DNA of 35,864 nucleotides from Saprospiraceae bacterium (GTDB lineage Bacteria > Bacteroidota > Bacteroidia > Chitinophagales > Saprospiraceae). The notes beneath the pieces were generated by a model that saw only the letters and a list, made by a program, of their open reading frames with translations, was not told where the DNA came from and ran no database searches. Positions 31,943 through 35,864 of this stretch are shown in pieces. Position numbers and translations under genes: made by a program. Location: the NCBI GenBank assembly GCA_021604865.1, contig BQJU01000071.1:1-35864 (forward strand). The letters are read 5' to 3'. The stretch's first letter is position 1. Each line of letters starts with the position of its first letter.

Positions 31943-34027
31943 ATGAAAAAATTAATTACAGTTAAATGGTTTTTCAGCTTCCTGTTTTGTATGCTTATGT
32001 ACACCACTCATGCTCAGGAGTGGGTCCAACAGCACCCCTTTTACAATATCGTGCAACTGAATGATGTAGAAGTAACCCCTGAAGGTTTTGGCATTGTGAG
32101 CGGCGGAAATCGCCTCGTTTTATTGACTACTGATTTTGGAGAAACCTGGGAAGAGAGTGCCACAAATGTCCCTGCCTCCTTTAGCGAAGTCAATATTTTG
32201 ATGCTCAATGACCAGCCCATCCTTTTTGGGGCATCTAGTGGCACCCTCTACAAAAGTGACAATTGGGGAGAGAGCTGGCAAACTATGGTTTCCGGCATTT
32301 CCACCGGCAGTATTAGTTATTTATACCTTACCGATGAAAACACCATTTATGCTGGTGGCCAGCTCAGGCTCATCAAATCTACTGATGCCGGTGAAAACTG
32401 GACCGAAATAACGCCCGCAGCAGATCTGAATTGGAATACCGTCTTTTTTCTAGACAACGATAATGGATGGGCCGGTACTAATGATGGAGATATTTACCAA
32501 ACTACCAATGGGGGTGATTCCTGGACCCTGATAAATGATGACCTGTTTGAAGATCCAATGACCCTTGTCTTTTCTTCAACTACCGTTGGATTTCTGGCGG
32601 TTAAAAGAGAATGTTGGAAAACCACCGATGGCGGTCAAAATTGGGTGCTGCTCAATGAAGATGCCTTTGGAGCATATCCCCGAGAGCTGGAAATTATTGA
32701 TGAAAATCATTTGGTTGGAGCACGAGGAAGTGCGGGTTACGCCACCGATGACGGGGGTATTACCTGGGAAAGAACAGTTCCTGTAGAATACGCCTATTCC
32801 AATGAAGGCGTTTGCGCCTTACCCGATGGCCGGGCTTGGATTGTTGGCTCTTATAGGGCCATTGCCTATTCTGAAAATGGTGGATTTAGCTTTATTGATC
32901 AAGTCCCTGGAAACAGGAATTCGCTAAGCCTTATTGACTTTGTCGATGAACAAAATGGCTGGGTTTTAGGGGGCAATGAAACACTGTTAAGAACTTCGAA
33001 TGGTGGCGACGAATGGACGGAAATAGCGTTGCCAGAAGACTTTAATGTTTCTATTCAAAACGATGGCGTGGCATTTTCTGCCGATGAATTTTGGCTAAGT
33101 AGTAGTCGAAAAATTTTTCGCACTCTTGACGCCGGTGTCACCTGGGACTCTATTTATGAAGGCAATGGTATTGTATATGGTATGACAATCGCTGGCAACA
33201 AGGTTTTTGCTATTACCTCTCAAGGTGGAATATCTAAGGGTAATGTATCAGGAGATGGCTGGGAAGAACTGTCAAGTGGTATCGATGAATGGTTGACGGA
33301 CATTCAATTCCCCAGTGAACTGGTGGGTTATGTAGTTGGCCGGAATGGCACTATCTTAAAAACAACCGATGGGGGCGACAACTGGACGATGCTTGATGCA
33401 CAAACCACTACTAATTTTCAGTCCGTTTATTTTAATGACGAACAAACCGGTTGGATCGTCCAAAACTCCAACTCAGATGAATTGCTTTTCACCGAAGATG
33501 GCGGGCAAACCTGGACGGTACAAAATGTGTCCCTTTCTACCTTTTGGAAAAAAATACAATTTATTGATGCTCAAACCGGCTTTCTCGTCGGAGGATCAGC
33601 CAATTCTGGTAAAGTTGCCCAAACCATCGATGGGGGAACAACCTGGGAAACCATTCATTATAATAACTCTCTGACCAATGATCTGGCCATCATCACTACT
33701 CCTACCGCTCAAAATGTATGGATCTGTGGTCAGGGCGGGAAAATTGAATACATTGATTTTTTGTCGACAGGTATTTGGGAAACTGCGGCTATTGAAACTA
33801 TTGCACTATCCCCCAATCCATCAACTGGCTTATTTTATATGGACCTTCCTCAAGAGTTGTCTTCAAAGGCAAGCCTGAGTATTTATGATGTATTGGGTCG
33901 CCTACAACTGAAACAGGCCATTAGCAAGACCATTGATCTAACAGCTTTGCCAGACGGCAGCTATACTTTGATTATTCAGGATCAACAATCCATTTATCAG
34001 GCAAAAGTCATTAAACAAAGAAATTAA
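31943..34027 (+). CDS. Secreted BNR/Ycf48-like repeat protein with T9SS sorting domain
   Basis: This 694-residue protein starts at the ATG at 31943, which gives a signal peptide (MKKLITVKWFFSFLFCMLMY, cut after THAQ); the frame upstream to 31883 is not signal-like. The body is a beta-propeller of repeated units with the Asp-box pattern S/T-x-D-x-G-x-x-W: TTDFGETWEES, KSDNWGESWQT, KTTDGGQNWV, KTTDGGDNWTML, TEDGGQTWTV, TIDGGTTWET. This is the Ycf48/sialidase-like (BNR) fold. Residues 620-694 are a type A T9SS C-terminal domain (LSPNPSTGLFYMDLP, SIYDVLGRL, DGSYTLIIQD). The protein should be exported by the Por/T9SS machine to the surface or outside. Function unknown: adhesion or glycan binding is possible. 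No catalytic Arg triad of sialidases was recognised. Confidence 0.85.
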   Translation: MKKLITVKWFFSFLFCMLMYTTHAQEWVQQHPFYNIVQLNDVEVTPEGFGIVSGGNRLVLLTTDFGETWEESATNVPASFSEVNILMLNDQPILFGASSGTLYKSDNWGESWQTMVSGISTGSISYLYLTDENTIYAGGQLRLIKSTDAGENWTEITPAADLNWNTVFFLDNDNGWAGTNDGDIYQTTNGGDSWTLINDDLFEDPMTLVFSSTTVGFLAVKRECWKTTDGGQNWVLLNEDAFGAYPRELEIIDENHLVGARGSAGYATDDGGITWERTVPVEYAYSNEGVCALPDGRAWIVGSYRAIAYSENGGFSFIDQVPGNRNSLSLIDFVDEQNGWVLGGNETLLRTSNGGDEWTEIALPEDFNVSIQNDGVAFSADEFWLSSSRKIFRTLDAGVTWDSIYEGNGIVYGMTIAGNKVFAITSQGGISKGNVSGDGWEELSSGIDEWLTDIQFPSELVGYVVGRNGTILKTTDGGDNWTMLDAQTTTNFQSVYFNDEQTGWIVQNSNSDELLFTEDGGQTWTVQNVSLSTFWKKIQFIDAQTGFLVGGSANSGKVAQTIDGGTTWETIHYNNSLTNDLAIITTPTAQNVWICGQGGKIEYIDFLSTGIWETAAIETIALSPNPSTGLFYMDLPQELSSKASLSIYDVLGRLQLKQAISKTIDLTALPDGSYTLIIQDQQSIYQAKVIKQRN

Positions 34028-34054
34028 AGAGAACATTTATCTGTAATTTTAAGG

Positions 34055-34092
34055 CAGTTCCACTATTTGAGCAAAGGTGGGACTGTTTTTTT
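34055..34092 (+). terminator. Rho-independent terminator of the BNR protein gene
   Basis: CAGTTCCAC (34055-34063) pairs with GTGGGACTG (34077-34085) over 9 bp including one G-T pair, followed by seven T residues (34086-34092). It lies 28 bp after the stop codon. Confidence 0.85.
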
Positions 34093-34138
34093 ATGCCCGC
34101 CTTAAAAATACGATCCGCGAGATTTATCAAAGAACCTT

Positions 34139-34146
34139 TATCTTTG
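34139..34146 (+). promoter_or_regulatory. -7 box of the response regulator gene
   Basis: TATCTTTG matches TAnnTTTG fully and lies 25 bp before the start codon, just after the preceding terminator. A good -33 TTG is lacking, so an activator may be needed. Confidence 0.5.
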
Positions 34147-34171
34147 TCGGGAATTTGGCCAACCCAACTAT

Positions 34172-34813
34172 ATGATAAATGTTCTGATTGCTGATGATCA
34201 CCAACTCGTGATTGACGGTATTAAACTGATGCTTTCCGATGAATCGGGTTTGATATGTGCTGGTGAAGCCAATGACGGTGTACAGGCATTGGCATTGTTA
34301 AAAGAAAAACCTTTTGACCTTGTCATTCTCGACATTAACATGCCAGTTCTAAATGGCGTGGAAACCTGCAAACAAATCCACCGCGATTATCCAGACGTCA
34401 AAATTCTGGCATTATCTATGCTCAAGGAAGCTAGTCTGATCAAGCTGATGCTCAAAAACGGGGCGCACGGTTATTTGCTCAAAAACGCCGGTAAAGATGA
34501 GGTTCTCGAAGCCATCCGAGCAGTATTGGCGGGCAAAAAATACTTCAGCGAAGAAGTTTCCGACATCATTATGGCCAGCCTGGCCGGAAGCAACCCAAAG
34601 ACCAAAACCTCTCCTTTTCCCAAGATTTCCCGCCGCGAAAAGCAGGTACTGCAACTTATTGTAGAGGAATACACCACGGCCGAAATCGCTGAAAAGCTCT
34701 TTATCAGCTTCGGCACCGTTGAGACACATCGCCGCAATCTATTGATCAAACTAGGTGCCCGAAATACGGCTGGATTGGTGCGGACTAGTCTGGAATATGG
34801 GTTGTTGGAGTGA
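34172..34813 (+). CDS. NarL/FixJ-family two-component response regulator
   Basis: This 213-residue regulator has a receiver domain (1-120) with the acidic pocket Asp8-Asp9, phosphoacceptor Asp54 (DLVILDINMP), a Ser after strand 4 (ILALSML) and the LLKNAGKDE lysine. The C-terminal LuxR HTH covers about 150-208 (ISRREKQVLQLIVEEYTTAE, IAEKLFISFGTVETHRRNLL). It should dimerise and bind DNA after phosphorylation. No histidine kinase is adjacent; the only kinase sequence in the window is the fossil at 1081-1191. It has its own -7 box and follows a terminator, so it is monocistronic. Confidence 0.93.
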   Translation: MINVLIADDHQLVIDGIKLMLSDESGLICAGEANDGVQALALLKEKPFDLVILDINMPVLNGVETCKQIHRDYPDVKILALSMLKEASLIKLMLKNGAHGYLLKNAGKDEVLEAIRAVLAGKKYFSEEVSDIIMASLAGSNPKTKTSPFPKISRREKQVLQLIVEEYTTAEIAEKLFISFGTVETHRRNLLIKLGARNTAGLVRTSLEYGLLE

Positions 34814-34863
34814 ATTATTAAAGGAATTTCAAGTGGGTTGAAAGCTACTGAAAAAGACGTTAT

Positions 34864-35001
34864 GGGAGTGTACGAGAAAGTGTGTTTTTTTCACCGCAGG
34901 GGACGCGGAGCTTCGCAGAGTAAAATATTGAATTTCAACACTTTATACAATTGACTAGGAATTGAAGATGCTGAGGTAGACACACTTTACTAGACACTCC
35001 C
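34864..35001 (+). repeat. MITE-like repeat, copy C (complete)
   Basis: This 138-bp copy has ends at 34864-34884 and 34981-35001 complementary at about 16 of 21 positions: GGGAGTGT...AGTGTG against CACACT...ACACTCCC. It shares the GTGTACGAGAAAGTGT start, the ACCGCAG...GACGCGGAG core and GAATTGAAGATGCTGAGG with copies A and B. It is in the same orientation and lies 50 bp after the response regulator, so copies B and C bracket the BNR and regulator genes. Confidence 0.75.
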
Positions 35002-35028
35002 TGGAAGAACTGGAAAGAGTTGTCCCGT

Positions 35029-35864
35029 TCTAAACGCTCTAAACCTTCTAAACTTTCCTAAACCTGTCTTCCTTGGAAGGATTGGAAAGAGCTACTCCAG
35101 TCTAAACCACCGTCACTCCCCTAAACCCCTCTAAACCTCCTAAACCTGTCCCCCTTGGAAGGATTGGAAAAATCGGAAGAACTGGAAAGAGCTACTCCAG
35201 TCTAAACCACCGTCACTGCCCTAAACCCCTCTAAACCTCCTAAACCCCCTAAACCCTTCTAAACCTCCTAAACCTTCTAAACCCCTCTAACCCCCCTAAA
35301 CCTATTCAACCCTACAGGCCTCTTTTCACCCATCCCCTATGACCTAAAACCTACCGCCTAAAACCTAATTCGGCTTTGTCTATACTGCGACTACGCTGTA
35401 GTCGAAAATGCACGGTCCGTTTTGCGCTAACATAGTTTGACCACTTTGTGGTCATTTTACCTGAGACCTGAAAATCAATGATCTAAAATTTTTCCACAGC
35501 TGGCTTCCGAGAAGACTTCCTGACGCAGAACATCTAACCTATTTAAACCTTTCAAACACCCACAGGCTCTATTCTCTAATTCGCCCTAAACCTCCTAAAC
35601 CCAATCCAACCCTACAGCCCCTCTCGTCCACACTCCTCCTAAGACCTAAAACCTACCGCCTAAAACCTCCTAAACCCCTCTAAACCCCTCTAAACCTCCT
35701 AAACCCTTCTAAACCCTCTAAACCCTCTAAACCTATTCAACCCTACAGGCCTCTTTTCACCCATCCCCTAAGACCTAAAACCTACCGCCTAAAACCTCCT
35801 AAACCCCTCTAAACCCCTCTAAACCTCCTAAACCTCCTAAACCTCCTAACCCCCCTAAACCTTC
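35029..35864. repeat. Long degenerate CTAAACC array with higher-order repeats
   Basis: From 35029 to the window end the plus strand is built of CTAAACC units plus 2-3 pyrimidines (period mostly 9-10), almost free of G, with no credible gene. Higher-order duplication is visible. A 71-bp segment at 35296-35366 recurs at 35727-35797 with one difference, and 68 bp at 35638-35705 recur identically at 35767-35834. A CCTTGGAAGGATTGG...CCGTCACT block at 35071-35117 recurs at 35153-35217 with an internal 18-base expansion. The array is broken by a non-repeat island at about 35367-35540. The units resemble eukaryotic CCCTAAA telomere repeats by chance or convergence. Rapid slippage and unequal exchange are likely. 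Confidence 0.8.
35388..35453. repeat. Two hairpins in the island inside the CTAAACC array
   Basis: CGACTAC-GCT-GTAGTCG (35388-35404) and GACCAC-TTT-GTGGTC (35439-35453) are perfect short hairpins 34 bp apart, within the only non-repetitive part of the array. No gene is seen in the island, so these may be remnants of a small palindromic element. Confidence 0.55.

Noticed and set aside
35029-35864. CRISPR array or true linear-replicon telomere
   Set aside because: Units are 9-10 bp with no spacers, so it is not CRISPR. The copies are degenerate and interrupted and lie at an arbitrary window edge, so a chromosome end cannot be claimed.

Overview
The window reads as chromosomal DNA of a Bacteroidota, probably a marine alga-degrading one. 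The evidence is a SusC/SusD pair, many lipoprotein signals, a C-terminal type IX secretion sorting domain, TAnnTTTG-like -7 promoter boxes and a full set of brown-algal alginate genes. No rRNA, tRNA, CRISPR array or intact transposase was seen.

Layout. (1) 1-1390 is a gene graveyard: a 5'-truncated HigA-type antitoxin at the edge, a GC-rich inverted-repeat element, two diverged 73-bp direct repeats bracketing a small orphan ORF, and the C-terminal fossil of a histidine kinase. (2) 1391-5415 has a membrane TPR/LuxR-like regulator divergent from a lipoprotein with a cholesterol-dependent-cytolysin (CDC) fold and an unfamiliar repeat domain in place of domain 4. (3) 5416-9124 holds an intact GH95 fucosidase between wrecks of two sulfatase genes. 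The second wreck is fused to a mannonate-dehydratase-like fragment, so this looks like a decaying fucan module. (4) 9125-31313 is an alginate utilisation locus, all on the minus strand. Reading in the direction of transcription it has a FadR-type GntR regulator, SusC, SusD, a PKD surface lipoprotein, PL6, PL17, KdgF, an MFS transporter, two SDR reductases, KDG kinase, a second PL6, a heparinase-II/III-fold lyase and PL7. (5) 31314-35864 has three copies of a ~140-bp MITE-like repeat around a secreted BNR/Ycf48-like T9SS protein and an orphan NarL-type response regulator. It ends in a long, telomere-like, pyrimidine-rich CTAAACC array that runs off the window.

How the alginate genes fit together: surface lipoproteins and SusCD bind and import oligomers. 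PL7, the two PL6 enzymes, the heparinase-fold lyase and PL17 cut alginate to unsaturated monouronates. KdgF speeds their conversion to DEH, the MFS carrier takes them across the inner membrane, an SDR reduces DEH to KDG and KdgK makes KDPG. No KDPG aldolase lies in the window. The GntR gene carries a UxuR/ExuR-like operator (ATTGGT-N2-ACCAAT) just upstream of its start, which suggests autoregulation. A strong terminator after the PKD gene separates the uptake genes from the enzyme genes.

All functional calls rest on reading motifs and family knowledge; no database search was run.
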